A DNA stretch of 64,000 nt from Odiellus spinosus (GCA_963920705.1 OY987231.1:5511424-5575423), one strand, 5' to 3'. Numbered from the stretch's first letter, positions 36,801 to 48,962 are shown. Notes: generated from the sequence alone by a model not told the origin. A program made the numbers and translations.

Positions 36801-37355
36801 CAGTAGATGGTTAGTCTCAGTAGATGGTTAGTCTTAGGAGATAGGTTTATTTAAAAGCAAGGCCATTACACAAAAACTGTCATTTTATTCAAATTCCCCA
36901 CCTTTTAACTCATTGTCAATCAACTTTGCATCAACTTTGCAAGCTAATAAATCCATTGAATGACAAATTATCTCAAATTTTTAAATCTGTCAAGTTTTGA
37001 GCGTGAACGCTACTTAAGATTCCGATACCAAGGTTTATCCGATACCTACACCTGCTAATCATGTTTTGACATGGTAAAATCTGTATAAAATTGCCATATA
37101 AAAAATACGTGATCAAGCTTGGTATTTACTTTATAATCTATCCAAAATGATTAGAAATATAATTTTTGTCTTAATTGTTAGGTTGTTCGAAGTAATTCAT
37201 TCTTGGGTGGTATACTTTTACTTTGTCGAGTGGATCCGTCTGTAGCTGAAAAAATTTCGACGCAGATATATCTAATTCAAGAAACTGTAAAAGACTTCAG
37301 CCTTTATCTTTTCGTTTTTACCTCATTTCACGTTAGCTGCGAACAGTGGCTTTAG
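33834..37355 (+). CDS. CAMLG: CAMLG / GET2 homologue, tail-anchored protein insertase subunit
   Basis: Predicted ER membrane protein of 256 aa (human CAMLG is about 296 aa). With GET1/WRB it forms the receptor for GET3/TRC40, which delivers tail-anchored proteins. Exons are 33834-33918, 35214-35659, 35731-35796 and 37182-37355, all GT-AG and in phase. The N-terminus has the diagnostic basic GET3-binding motif (RREIRRRKILENSE, residues about 8-21), then a polar Ser-rich linker to about residue 135. Hydrophobic segments follow at roughly 144-177, 178-193 and 228-250, matching the family's three-helix C-terminus. AATAAA occurs about 100 nt after the stop. Introns hold a 17-bp satellite and MITE remnants. 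I identify it by motif order and C-terminal resemblance; there is no close competing family. Confidence 0.88.
35895..36042. mobile_element. CCCTTAC-end MITE in CAMLG intron
   Basis: Starts CCTTTACCAAAAAGAGTTAG and ends TTAACTTTTTTTGGTAAGG, with AGTCTTGGGG-type inner repeats. Same family as 12413-12877, here without satellite expansion. Confidence 0.75.
36190..36395. repeat. Dispersed inverted repeat, second copy
   Basis: Shares TGTTTGGAATC, TTCTACTGACAACTGAAT and TCTCTTTACTAACC with the repeat at 11500-11765; part of the right arm is lost. It lies in the last CAMLG intron. Confidence 0.6.
36503..36835. repeat. 17-bp satellite GTTAGTCTCAGTAGATG
   Basis: About 19.5 perfect tandem copies of GTTAGTCTCAGTAGATG in the last intron of CAMLG. 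Near-perfect identity indicates recent expansion. Confidence 0.97.
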
Positions 37356-37451
37356 TTTGGTAAAAAAAAATTCAAAAATATTTTCTAAAACCAACAAAAA
37401 TTTCCCCACCAAACTATGCAACTCAAACATTCGCTACTTTAACTAAAAAAA

Positions 37452-37457
37452 AATAAA
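37452..37457 (+). terminator. Candidate polyadenylation signal of CAMLG
   Basis: AATAAA about 97 nt after the CAMLG stop codon, in an A-rich tract. Confidence 0.45.
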
Positions 37458-37864
37458 GGGAAAGAAACTTTCGTGGATGTGTCTCGTCATTTGTCAATTC
37501 GATTTTTTTTTTCTGGAAGACTTTTTACAAAAATAAATTAAGTAGCGAAATGTCGTTTTTTTTCTTCTTTACAATAGACTTAAATGCTCACAGCCATATT
37601 CTATACTGTTTAATTATTACTGTGAACAGTGTCCAGGATGAGTTAGAATAAGCAGTATTATACATCTTTGTGTACTCCTTTCGTTTTGATCAGCCATTTT
37701 TGTAAATAAAAGTTAGGCTTAACTATGGGACGACGATTGAACCAAGGCCCCCACAAAAATCTCAAAATAAAATTGGGAAAAAGAAGGACTTTTTGCCATG
37801 AAAATAGCGCAAATTAGGAAATTTTAAAGAAAGGAACCAATAGATGATAATAAAAATTCTGAAT

Positions 37865-38060
37865 TCGTTCCAACCTTGAAAAAAGGCAACAACTTGCGTA
37901 GAAACGGGTTCTATTTAACGGGTCTTTTTGTTAGTTTCAAGGTTGGAAAAAGTATAGAAAATCATATACTTTGAACCAACCTTTGAAAAAGGCAACATCT
38001 TCAATAAAAACGGGTGCTTTTTAACTGCTATTTTATTTGTTTCCAAGATTAATTTATAAA
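37865..38060. repeat. Duplicated CAACCTTGAAAAAGGCAACA repeat
   Basis: Two units about 108 bp apart start CCAACCTT(T)GAAAAAGGCAAC and contain AAACGGGT(T/G)C. Inverse pieces (TTTCAAGGTTGGAAA) lie between them, giving potential hairpins. Not coding. Confidence 0.65.
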
Positions 38061-38268
38061 AAGGCCTATTAAAACAGTTGTGAATTTTTGAGCAGCTACC
38101 TTTTGAAATATATATAGTATATATAGTCGTTTTCCCTGAGCAATTTCATCGTTTAAATCACTAGTAATGTGAAATTTCAAGTGTAAAACAACTTTTATAA
38201 ATTAAAAGAGTGAACTAATTATTTAATTAGCAGTTTTGACCCTCTTAAAGTAAGTCCGTATAGCTGTG

Positions 38269-39168
38269 TTAAAGGAAAAGTTTGAGCTAATATGTTCTTG
38301 GGCTTAAAAACACTCATTACTGCTTAAATTGTTTGGATTGATCATCATTTTTTCAACCGAGATTGGTAAATAATAAGCTTTCAACTAACGAAACATGGGG
38401 GGCTGCCATAGTCACAATACCCCTGTAAATTTCTCTGTTAAACACAAAGACCAAATTCTTACTCGTCCATTTAGGCGTGTTCAGTATTGAAAACTAAAGT
38501 GTGGAGTAGGCTGCCGCCTTATTAACCGCTCCCCTCTGGCATTTATCACTGAACCCGGTTCTTTGTAATTTAGTTACCTGTTTGTCACAGGAAGACACCA
38601 CCTTACAGTGAATGAAATAATGTATAAGCGATAAGTCTAACGGACGCCTAAACTTTTCTCGTGAAAATGCTTAGTTTTCAGTAGAAGGGTGTAAATTGTG
38701 CCAAAAGGTTGGTACAAATTTATTTTCACTTCCAAAGAAATTCATTAAATATTGGAAAAAACTATTGACGGAGAAATTACGAACACTCGCGTATTTAAGC
38801 CTTTACCAAGACTCTCATTGGTCAGTGTACGTTAATTCTTCGCCAATGAAAAATTTTGTCCTTACCGTGGATCCCCTTTCCCAACTGGGTCAGGCTGAAA
38901 TTTCAGCAATCAGCAAGTACAAATCTGAATTGTTATCTCTACGAGTACAGATTAAAGCTAGGGTATAGTTGTTTACGCGCTGAAATTTAAACCTGATTTT
39001 CTGAGTGTTCCTCATTGCAGCGTGCAGATTTTAGTAGTATGAAACCTTTTTCAGAATAATTAATAAAATTATAATCTTTGCAAACGTTTTTGTCAGTTGG
39101 ATTATATTTATGAAAGTATTTGAATTGCTTTAAGCCCAATAAAATATTAGCTCAAACTTTTCCTTTAA
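38269..39168 (-). mobile_element. TTAA-flanked MITE, copy 2 (element 38273-39164)
   Basis: Starts AGGAAAAGTTTGAGCTAATA and ends with the inverse, between two TTAA tetramers; 892 bp. It is an inverted diverged copy of 24962-25774. The open frame at 38696-38968 in it has no recognisable domain and is not conserved in the other copy. Confidence 0.8.
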
Positions 39169-40163
39169 CTAGTAAAATGATTACAATTAACGCCCATACC
39201 CCAGTTTTATCGTATTTTGAGGGGTCAAACACCACTTGCCAAAATCCAAACTAAAATGGCAATGGACCTTAAGCCCTCGTCTTATTTACTGAATATTAAA
39301 AAGAGCACATAGCTCCACACCTCTCCCTGAAAACAGTTGTGCTTTTTCCTAGACTAGGAGAAAGTATAGGAGAATAAAACTCCTGTGGCCTTTTCTCGAA
39401 ATAGGGCCACTATCCTTATGTTTTGAAGGTTCTGACCCTTTAATAAATTTTTACACATATTTAGTAAACCCTGATCTCACAGAATAATATTAGATTCCAC
39501 CATTTTTTGGGCAATATCAAAGTTTCCCTATTTTGAAATTCCCCAACTTTTCCAGGTCTGTGGTAACCCCGTAGAGTTAAAAAAAAATTGAGACTATAAA
39601 ATTGTAATTTGGTGCCATATATTAGGGACTTGGGGTATTTTTATGTAGAAAATCCTTTTTTCAAGCCCATTTCAGCTGACATTGTCGTTGACACACTTTT
39701 GAAAAGCTATGTTCTCAATAGAGGCTTTGAAACCATTTCTTTTTTGAATCTTCAAATCAACTTTTGAAGATAATTATATATTTTGAGAAATGATTTTATA
39801 GTTTCAAAGTCTCTAGTATTAATCCGCAGTGTTTGATTTGATCAAACTGATTAGAACAAACTTATAGCGGGGTTCCCTGGTTCAAATCCGCATAGAGAAA
39901 CACCTACTTATCCAATAAAGTTAAGACATAGCTATAATAGGTATCTACTCTAGTCATAAACTTATGCCCTATGTGATATGGCTAGTCCAGTAGTAGTAAG
40001 TGTGCGTTTGTGAACTCATCATCAAAGCCACGAATACAGTTCCGGAATTATTGTCTCAAATGAAATGGGAATAAAATATGCTGTCTAGATCTAGATTTAT
40101 AACTAAGACCTATAATATATATCTATAACCACGCTTTTTTCGTAATGTTGTTTTTCTTAAAAT
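39165..40163. other. Intergenic stretch between CAMLG and SLC30A6
   Basis: AT-rich and without a recognisable gene or complete repeat. The two genes converge on this region, so their 3' ends face it. Confidence 0.55.
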
Positions 40164-40345
40164 GAGAATGCAACCTAACAACAAGTGATTTTTTATCGAT
40201 TCCTTATTGTTTAAATAGGCCTAATCCACTAGTGAAAAAATTTACAAACAAATGTTAAATTAGAAATAAATTTAAAACTTACCCGGAAAATAGGCTTAGC
40301 GGGATTCATGGAGATCCTGAATTGCCTCCGTGTAAGGAGTTTCTG
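40164..40345. repeat. Dispersed repeat, partner of 47933-48180
   Basis: GAATGCAACCTAACAACAAG through GGATTCATGGAGATCCTGA is closely repeated in direct orientation at 47933-48090. Here it is only the left half; the 47.9-kb copy adds the inverted right arm. It lies just beyond the 3' end of SLC30A6. Confidence 0.8.
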
Positions 40346-40399
40346 CTATTTTAAGATTTCTTTTGCAGAAAAAACATTCTAGGTAAAGATAAATTAACG

Positions 40400-43300
40400 T
40401 CATTTAATCGTATACGAAGAGTAACTGGCTTTTGGTACAGCTGGTTTTAAATCATCGCTATTATCCGCAATCTGTGATGTATTAAGAGGAGTTCGCGATG
40501 GCGATGGAAACCTCAGTGACGATTCTTGTAAGAGGCTTATCGTTGCAGAGTTCCACACCCACTCGTCTTTAAAAACCTGAATTAAAAAATTAATGGATTG
40601 CCTGAGAAATGGAGATGACAGATTAAACAAACGCTTTTATAATAACGTACTTGGATTGTCAAATTTGAAACTAAATTTGACAAACGGTCAACGAGATGCG
40701 CTAAAACCAGTTGTTCATTGGCGTCTCTTCCTATTCGGACGTGAATAGATCCGGTCTATAATTAAAAACGATAACAAAATAAGAAAAAAATTTCTGTAGG
40801 ATCAATAGCTTGTATTTATATTTCCTTTTTTAGTTTCTAGTACATAATTTATCAAGAACTATCCCTACAAGCGTAAGTGTAGTGTTTCCATAGCATCAAC
40901 AAAAAAAAAAAATCCAAGACAACAGATGGCCTTATATAATACCCGTTTCTAGCGTTTTTGGATCAATTCTTGACAAAATTTTCAGTGAAATTAACAAAAT
41001 AGTGCCATCTTTGAAATTTTTGAGAGCTTAACTTGTACGAATGGTGAAACTTGAAATTTTTGAGTTCAGTTTCTCAATAGAAAATGGCACCCGTAAACAA
41101 AAGTAACTGAACAATTGAATAGCTAATCTTAAAAAGACGTTACAGCTAGTGCATTTGTTAAGCATGCCCTAAAAAAAGGACAGGGCTTCTTGGGGGCATG
41201 TAGAATTGATATCTGTCATGTTAAAACTGACATATTTCGTATATTTACCAATTTTCCAAACGTTTCTGTCCAAAAATGTTCGTGTCGGAATTCCAAAACT
41301 CCATCAAGGGTCGAAGCCTCTCTCAAACATTTGTCTAGTTGTCCTATAACGTGAGAAGGCGTTGTTTGTAGTAAAACCTTTCCGCTGAATACGCTCATGG
41401 GAAATACTGTAATTGCCACCATCGAAGCGATGACTAGACCAGCTAGCGTATCCGCGACTAAGTAATTGCTAAAGATGAAAAATATAGATCATAACGCCAG
41501 GGTTTTGTCATTTCACTGAGCCTAGAGTTTATAGCGAGGCTGTCATCGTTTTTAGTTTTCTTATACTATTAAAATGCCATATTAAAAAAAAAAAAAAAAA
41601 AAAAAATACTAGATTTATTATTCAGAATGATTTTGGAATTAATGAAAAGTTACGAATAAAAGGCTCTAGAGTATCTCCTAAATGCCCGCTTTTCTGCTAC
41701 ACAATTAATTTACCTTACTAAAGGCAGACGGGAGGGATTTATAAGTGTATGTGGGTCCCATTAGCTCCTGACTTTGACAAAATATATTTGGCATGCATCA
41801 GGGAAGAGACTTTCACACGGGCTCCTCTAAAGCCGCCAGTTTCTTTAAATACTTTAGTGAAAAGGATTCGGCAAAAGGGAGAGTATGGATAGTAGCCGCG
41901 TGACAAAGTGATGATCTAAGATGGCGATTGTAAAATATTAATTTTTACTGTTGCAATAATTTTTCTATGGAAGAGGTATATATTTTTTTCTTCGTTCTAT
42001 CTTTTCAAATACGTTACTCGTAAAAACATTTTTGACAGCCTCACTTTAAGGATCACTATCCTCCTACTTACAAATGCTCAATCAGAAACACTGTCAGCCA
42101 TAAAACTGCTGCTCCAGCCCAACCGAGTAATAAAAACGGATTGACCCTGGGTAAAAGGAAACTCCCTAAACCCGGAATGATGCCACACAATGCGTGACTC
42201 AAGTCTGCCACATGTTCTTGAAGCCAACTCGAACTGCAAGCCGTAGCGACGGCGGCGAGTGGTTTATTTTCAACACCGTACGTTACGACTAGATGAAGCG
42301 TGAATGTCAGAACTATTCCAGGCAAATACCGGCCACTAAATTTAGAATATTTAAAAATGATCTACAATAACCAGCTAGGATCAGAGGACTTAGAAAATGT
42401 GCATTATAGAGGGAAACTAATGCGTCAAATGACCTTTTACTTACGTGTGTATATCGGGTTGCTGTATAAAGCGTTCGATGCTGAAATATAATTTTTGGTT
42501 TAATTTATGTATTGCATATCTTTATTACTATTCACAGTGTATCGAGTCGCCTACCATTCTTTGAATATAATCATTGAACAAAACTGAATCAATATAGTTG
42601 AGGCAAAAACTGCCAACACCCCGCATTGTTCATAGCCAAATGTAAATGACGCATCAGGTCGTTTATTTTCAAACCAAATGCTTAGCAAAGATGTTATAAC
42701 ACTAAAAGAAAAGGTTTTGAATTTAGAACGAAATGTTAATATTCATATGCTAATTGATTGGTGCGGGTGAGTTCAGTTTTAACAAAATCTCAACTTTTTT
42801 TATCAAACTGAAAAGTGCAAATAAAGTAAACGGGCTTAGATATACATAATACTTCAACGTTACTATTAAAAAGTTACTATTTTAGTCATACTGTCTAATA
42901 GGTTTGGAGTTGCATGTGTTCAAAAATTAAAATTGAACAAAACAGGTCAAATTTAGGACCAATGTTAATTCACGACGAGAGATTTAAACCTAAATCATTA
43001 TAAAATTAAAAAAAAATGAAGTCGATTTAAATCTGATTTAAAATTGAAAAAAATACCTGAATTAAGAATGCACAAACAAAGTGAAATAATCAAAAAGGAC
43101 TAAATTCTTGAGGAATCTAATCATACGACAAGACAGCTAGTGGAGAACTTGAACTACAATTTAAAACTAATCATCATTAAATTTAGTCAAAATTAAACGC
43201 GTTTAGAGTTAATGAAAAATGATAATATCTCAGTCATGCTGTCTAATTTAATTTAGATTAAATTTAATGATGATTCGGTTTAAATTTATTAAGGGGGTTC

Positions 43301-46300
43301 TTGGAGGTACGGCCCTGGCACCTCAATTTTTGGCTTTCGTTTTAGCTATAAGTACCTAACAAGTTTTCCTAGGCAACTTGTTAGGTTATAGCCCAAAGGG
43401 GAATGCTAAAAATTGAGGCGCCAGGGGCTAACAAGTTCAAATTAAGCTCAATAACTCGATATCTCAAACATGATTATCTCAGTATTTCTCTTCGAACAAG
43501 GTAATCTCAGTATTTCTCTTCGAACAAGGTAATCTCAGTATTTCTCTTCGAACAAGGTAATCTCAGTATTTCTCTTCGAACAAGGTAATCTCAGTATTTC
43601 TCTTCGAACAAGGTAATCTCAGTATTTCTCTTCGAACAAGGTAATCTCAGTATTTCTCTTCGAACAAGGTAATCTCAGTATTTCTCTTCGAAGGTAATCT
43701 CAGTATTTCTCTTCGAACAGGGTAATCTCAGTATTTCTCTTCAAATAAGATTATCTTTGTATTTATCTTCAAACAAAATTATCTCTGTATTTCTCTCCAA
43801 GCAAGATTCCTCGGTTTTCAGTCCCCTTTTAAGTAAATTCTAAGGGGTCATTTCAAACTATATCCTTAATTAATGTATTTCTTTTAAATGTAATCTATTC
43901 ACGATTTTCATAAAACTTACTAGCTAAAAAATGAATTGAAGATTTAACTTACTTTAATCCATCCAAAATAGTTAGCAAGTAGTAGGCTGATAGACCTAAA
44001 AATTAAATTAACTTTACAAACTGCGTGGAAAGTGTAGCCCACATTTTACATTTCTTAACTAGAGCCCTGATTTTTTTAATTAACAGTGACAGTGAGAGTC
44101 AGACAACACAGATGAAGTTTTTGGTTTTAAATTTTTTTGTACAGGTAAAGTTACAACCGAGAAACTTTAGGGCCATTCCATGTGAGATCGACCAATCATG
44201 TCACCATGGGTGGGCCGATTTTTTTTTCAAATTTTACACACACTTTTGGCTCACTTTGAAACTAGCAAATCCAATATTTGAGCGGAAAATATGCAGTAGT
44301 TTCGGAAATACGAGGATTTAACCAATACCCCTCTTTTTCGGCTTACACGTTTATCAAATTTAGCTCTCTTTACAGAGACTATAATAACACTACGAAAATT
44401 TGGTTTTTGGTGTATATAAAAGTGAGTAATACAGTGGTTGTGCCAGTGTTTTTATAAAATTTCACGTTTTAAAGTTATTCATGCCTGAAGTGAAAAAAAA
44501 AAAAATTTTGGGGGGTACCATTCGAGGCCGAAAAAGTCGATGCCTCCATGTGATTTAAACATATCTGAACACGTCATCAGAAAGCCATAGGCAAACCTTT
44601 CAACAGATATCAAAATTTCTATATATTGGCCTTTTTAAACATTTTACAAGCAAAATACAAATTTCCTAAATTTCACGACTTCTCGAAATGCAATTTTTTT
44701 TTTTTTTTTTTTTTTTTACTTCAATAAACAGCTTAAATGAACAGCTTAAACAATTTATGGGGAAGCCTTAACATTGGGTTATTTTCAAGGGTAATTAAAT
44801 GTGAATGCTAATTTGTCTTCCAGGCAAGTTACGTAATCATATTTCGTATAGTAAACAAAAAAGATCACTGATAAAAATCTTCATTCGTTTTCAAATAAAT
44901 CCTGCCCATCTCTTCACTATTTAGCAAAGTTTAAGGTAAATTTAAGTATAACCGTAATTGAAAATGTTACACGGGGAAGTTACAATTGTCTCTAGTTTCA
45001 TTATCAAGTAATGACATAGTTCTGATAACCCTAGAAAAGCGTGTCTAAAGTAGTGTGCAGAGACAAAAGCGCTCGAGCCTTCCCATTAAGATCACCGCAT
45101 TCTTTTTAATAAGTTTGGAGCATATGGATGGCTGCTAGGCTGTACAGCAGCTTGGACGATAAATTTGTAGTGTTCTGCGAAGTCTTAAAGTTTCCCATGA
45201 GGTTTTCTTTAAGTTTTCTAAGATATGAGCCAAGTTCAACATTCGTTCGTAAAATTTCTAAATGAAATTCCTCACACTTTCTTTAACGTCCATTATTTGT
45301 ACATATATATCATCATTTTATCCATTTCCATTTCCTCCAAAAGCTTCATCGAGTACTTTAAAAATTATTCTTGATCGGTCATTTGGCAGTCGTCGGTGGA
45401 GCATACTTGTTTCAACATCAGGGCTTTGTAATCCATTTTAAAAGTTAGAGCAAGAATCATTAATATAATGTTCTGAGAAATTTAGCAGACACGTCACTTT
45501 TTGAGCACCTTTGGATGTAACAAATATGCACCACCTTGGTCTCAGACTGAAAATCCAATTTTTAAGTCCGGATAAAGTTTTCGAAATTGTATGTAGACTT
45601 CAGGCATGTTGGATAGAAGGCTTTTTTTGATTTCTGAAATTGTATGTAGACTTCAGGCATGTTGGATAGAAGGCTTTTTTTGATTTCTAAGATTTAATAC
45701 CATCTTGACGAATCACCTCAAATTTTTGGCACGGCATCTTCGTAAAAAGAAGCCACATTTGCTTCAATTAAGCCTGATCCCTTATTTTCTTGTTTTTCAT
45801 CAAGTTCTGGTAAGATTCTAAATTAATTTCTAATTTTTCGTGCTTTTTTTTAACGAGGTATTTTGATACATTGAACTCCATGCAGACTATGGCTATCGAC
45901 CAAGATTGTGGGCCCAAAGGACGCGTTTTCAATCCAGCTTTTTGGCCAAAAAAAAATTGCTTTTTCGTCATAACTAATTTCTATAGTCATAGGATGAAAA
46001 AGTTACTTTTTGGCTAAAAAATCTTCATAGAAAACTGGGCTTAAGTAGCCTGCACTTGACTTTCGTCGTCGAGTACTTTTTCAGTTATTCCTTCAAGTTG
46101 ATTACAAGGAGCAATTAGAAGAACACAGATCACAAGCCTCTTCACTGATATAGCAGACTTTCGCCACCTTTGTTGTCTTGATCCCCTCCAAAGACTGAAT
46201 AACTTTACTTTTTCCATACGAGTCTCGTTGATATGATGCTAGGAACCGTAATTTTATAGGTGACATTTCGAAAACAAGCAAGGTTTCATTCAAACTCTAT

Positions 46301-46852
46301 AGTTGATAGCCTTCTTAATTTGTTGTTTGAAAGCGGCTGAATACATTTCCTATAAACTATTTGTATCACATGGAGTTTTAAGGGTGTTCAACTTCATGTA
46401 TCAGTTTATACTCAGATTTTGATCTGGATTACATTCTTGTCTGAGTTTTACTCGATAAGGACTGATTCTTCAGTGGTTAACACCTTGTGCAGTGAAGAAT
46501 CAGAAATTGAAATGGATCAAGCATTTTAATTACATTGTTAGCAATGAAATGAACCATGGCGCTGCTTCAGTTCACTGTTATCTTAATGTTGTTGTTAAAT
46601 ATCTTATTTCCACATGTAAATAAATTAGCTGATGTATATTTGTTGAAAATAAAAGATTTTGAAATAAAAAAAATATATATATTTATACATTTGGAAAAAT
46701 CGTGAAATTCAGAAAATTCGTATGTAGCCTGTAAAATATATAGAAATCATTTCAAAGGTCTGCAAAAAGGCTTTCTGATGGTGTATTCAGAAATGTATAT
46801 ATCAAACGGAGACATCGACTTTTCAGGCATCGAATGGTACCCCCCCCCCCCA

Positions 46853-46883
<31 letters not shown>

Positions 46884-48962
46884 CATTTCACATGTGAATA
46901 AAATTTAAAACGTGAAATTTTGATAGCATTTGAATGATTAGAAAAAATGTTATTTAAGTCTCTGTAAAGAGAGCCAAATTCAATAAACATGTAAGCCGAA
47001 AAAGGGGGTTAAATCCTTGTATTTCCAAAACTATTGCATATTTTCTGCTCAGAATCGGCCAACCCATAATCATTTGTCAATCACACATGGAGTGACCCAT
47101 TACGGAGCTAAATATATGTTGGGAAGGACCAAAAACACAGCTGGCCTTTTAATTGAAGATGAGGAAATTAAATGACTAGTAACGAGTAAACGATGATGCT
47201 GTACGAGCAGATCTAGGGTGACGTGACATTGTGATTAGTTATAAATCTTGGATAATCTATGACAGAAGGGTTTAAAGGGGTCGTAAATTGGCGACTTTGA
47301 TGGTATAAAATAGGTCCCTCCCTTGCGTAGCCAATTATGATCCCTTATGTTGAATTTATTTGCCATGGTGTTGAATAATTAAATACTTTTTAATGAAAGA
47401 ACAGTTACTCCATGGACAATTGACTTTTGATAGTTTTAATGAAAACTAAAAAATAGGTAAGTCGGTAGCTATCGTCAGCCGATACTAAACTATTTATATA
47501 TAGTTTAGTATCTGCTGAAGATCAGCCACTACCTGAAAGCTACCAACTTATGTCATTTTTTCTTTTCATTAAACCTATATATTAAAAGTCTACTGTCCAT
47601 GAAGCAACTATTTATTCATTAAAAAGTATTGAAATTAAAATCCCTTTAAACACCTAATTCAACCTAAAATTCAAAGATAATTCACTTGGGTAGAAACTGC
47701 GGAATTAAACACTGTGGTAATGGGATCTAGCTATTGCATGATTATTTTCAACACAGGGTCTATAGGTACCCCTTTCTGCTACTGAAAAATTTGTGAATTT
47801 TTTACAGTGGGGTAAAGCTGAGATAAAATTTCGTAGCAGAAAAAAAAAAGGAACCCCACTTAATTATGTCACAGGAAGTAGTCTGCAGTTAAGCGTGTCA
47901 CAAGATATCGCCATGTTATGAGTTATTAAAGGGAGGATGCAACCTAACAACAAGTGATTTTTTATCGATTTCTTATTGTTTAAATAGGCCTAATCCACTA
48001 TTTAAAAAATTTACAAACAAATATTAAAATAGAAATAAATTTTAATAGGCTTAGTGGGATTCATGGAGATCCTGACTTCCTCGCGTGTAAGGTCTAGCTA
48101 CCACGGACCTTGGCTCATTGGTTGGTAGACCTTACACGGAGAGAATTCAGGATCTTCATGAATCTCACTAAGCCTATTTTGATGGTAAGTTTTAAAAAAT
48201 TTTAGTCTTAAGAGGCCTTGGGGAAGTCTTTCGGGTGTCTTATGTAATCTTAAGAGGTCTTGGGGTAGTCTTCCATTATGTCAATAAGTCTTGGGGAAGT
48301 CTTCAGATCAGACTAACTTTTTTCGTAAGGGTATTTCAGCAAATGAGAATGAATGATAGGAGTGGGGACAATTGTTAGACGTTTTTGGTTTATATCGTTA
48401 CTTAAGTTAAAAACAATATATTTACCTAAACTGTTAGTCGCTTGGCACCATATCATCAATATGACAGCGCAAATCATGTTGATGACGCTTATGTACAAAG
48501 TATTTAACGGATTCTTCTGTAAAGAAAAACACGATAGACTGTGTTATAAGTGTCCAACAGAAAGTTAATATAAGTATCCCAGGGGTAGCTATTGTAAAAA
48601 ACTGCTAAGCTTCTTCATAATTCCCTATATTTTCCCTCATCATTTGAAGGAATTTTAAAATCTTGACTTTTCCTAATTTTTTTAGGGCACTTATTAAATT
48701 TCATGACTGTTCCATGACCCTTGACAACCCAGTCCACACAAGTTTTCAAACTTTCTGGATGATGTGGCTAATTAGTCACACAGTGTTATTTTCGAATTTA
48801 AATTAAAACAAAATAAGGCAAGGTACTGTAAATTTATTACTGACACCCTTCCAATAATAACATTAGCAGCTATTTCTGTTAACTGCAGTAAATTATTGTG
48901 ATTACAGCATTACGCTTTACCTTTTTCATAATTTTGCGCCATTTATCACTGTAACTATCCAT
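40400..48962 (-). CDS. SLC30A6: SLC30A6 / ZnT6 homologue, cation-diffusion-facilitator family
   Basis: Predicted Golgi multi-pass membrane protein of 374 aa (human ZnT6 about 461 aa; here the tail is shorter). ZnT6 pairs with ZnT5 to load zinc into secretory enzymes. Nine coding exons: 48962-48921, 48516-48426, 43995-43953, 42701-42555, 42480-42445, 42335-42072, 41468-41249, 40755-40651 and 40576-40400; all are GT-AG and the phases sum exactly. Matches to the family include PDIHTGR, SWLQEHVADLS, CGIIPGL, LLPRVNPF, SGKVLLQTTPSHVIGQLDK, EHFWTETFG and HVRIGRDANEQ. The HxxxD metal sites of active ZnTs are altered: the His positions are Leu52 (TM2) and Tyr210 (TM5), with Asp56 and Asp214 kept. This fits ZnT6's role as a non-transporting partner. 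The N-terminus is short, so an upstream coding exon may be missing. Confidence 0.93.
42880..43290. repeat. Dispersed repeat in SLC30A6 intron
   Basis: Carries TCATACTGTCTAAT, CAGGTCAAATTTAGG and AACTACAATTTAAAACTAAT in both orientations, shared with 15110-15650. Not coding. Confidence 0.6.
43292..43432. repeat. Hairpin repeat in SLC30A6 intron
   Basis: CCCTGGCACCTCAATTTTTG at about 43313 pairs with TAAAAATTGAGGCGCCAGGG at about 43407, and AACAAGTT / AACTTGTT pair at the centre. A simple foldback. Confidence 0.75.
43473..43810. repeat. 28-bp minisatellite in SLC30A6 intron
   Basis: About ten copies of a 28-bp unit (GTAATCTCAGTATTTCTCTT then CGAACAAG), decaying after 43740. One unit near 43690 lacks five bases. 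Confidence 0.95.
44170..47098. mobile_element. 2.9-kb transposon with about 450-570 bp inverted repeats, decayed
   Basis: The left arm (GGGCCATTCCATGTGAGATC at 44170, GGTACCATTCGAGGC at 44516, and on to about 44735) pairs with the right arm (about 46670 to ACACATGGAGTGACCC at 47098). Both arms contain long T or A tracts next to a GGTACC. The unique middle reads on the minus strand as broken peptide pieces (for example 46293-46102 and 45971-45768, and a Leu-Arg-Pro-Arg-Trp-Cys patch near 45530) interrupted by stops. This suggests a dead transposase gene of unknown type. A 53-bp tandem duplication lies at 45583-45688. The element fills most of an SLC30A6 intron. Confidence 0.7.
47340..47690. 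mobile_element. Foldback MITE in SLC30A6 intron
   Basis: The arms pair over about 150 bp (TACTTTTTAATGAA with TTCATTAAAAAGTA; CATGGACAATTGACTTTTGA with AAAAGTCTACTGTCCATG; TAAGTCGGTAGCT with AGCTACCAACTTA), centred on TATATATA near 47495. No coding content. Confidence 0.8.
47933..48180. mobile_element. Foldback repeat, full copy
   Basis: The left part duplicates 40164-40345. The right half inverts it: TTAGTGGGATTCATGGAGAT at 48052 pairs with ATCTTCATGAATCTCACTAA at 48151, and GTGTAAGGTCTA with TAGACCTTACAC at the centre. It lies in an SLC30A6 intron. Confidence 0.75.
48200..48333. mobile_element. CCCTTAC-end MITE, partial copy
   Basis: Contains TCTTAAGAGG, GTCTTGGGGAAGTCTT and ends AGACTAACTTTTTTCGTAAGGG-like, the family of 12413-12877. 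The left end is not intact. Confidence 0.65.

Noticed and set aside
38696-38968. 90-codon open frame
   Set aside because: It lies within a TTAA-flanked MITE and is not preserved in the other copy at 24962-25774.
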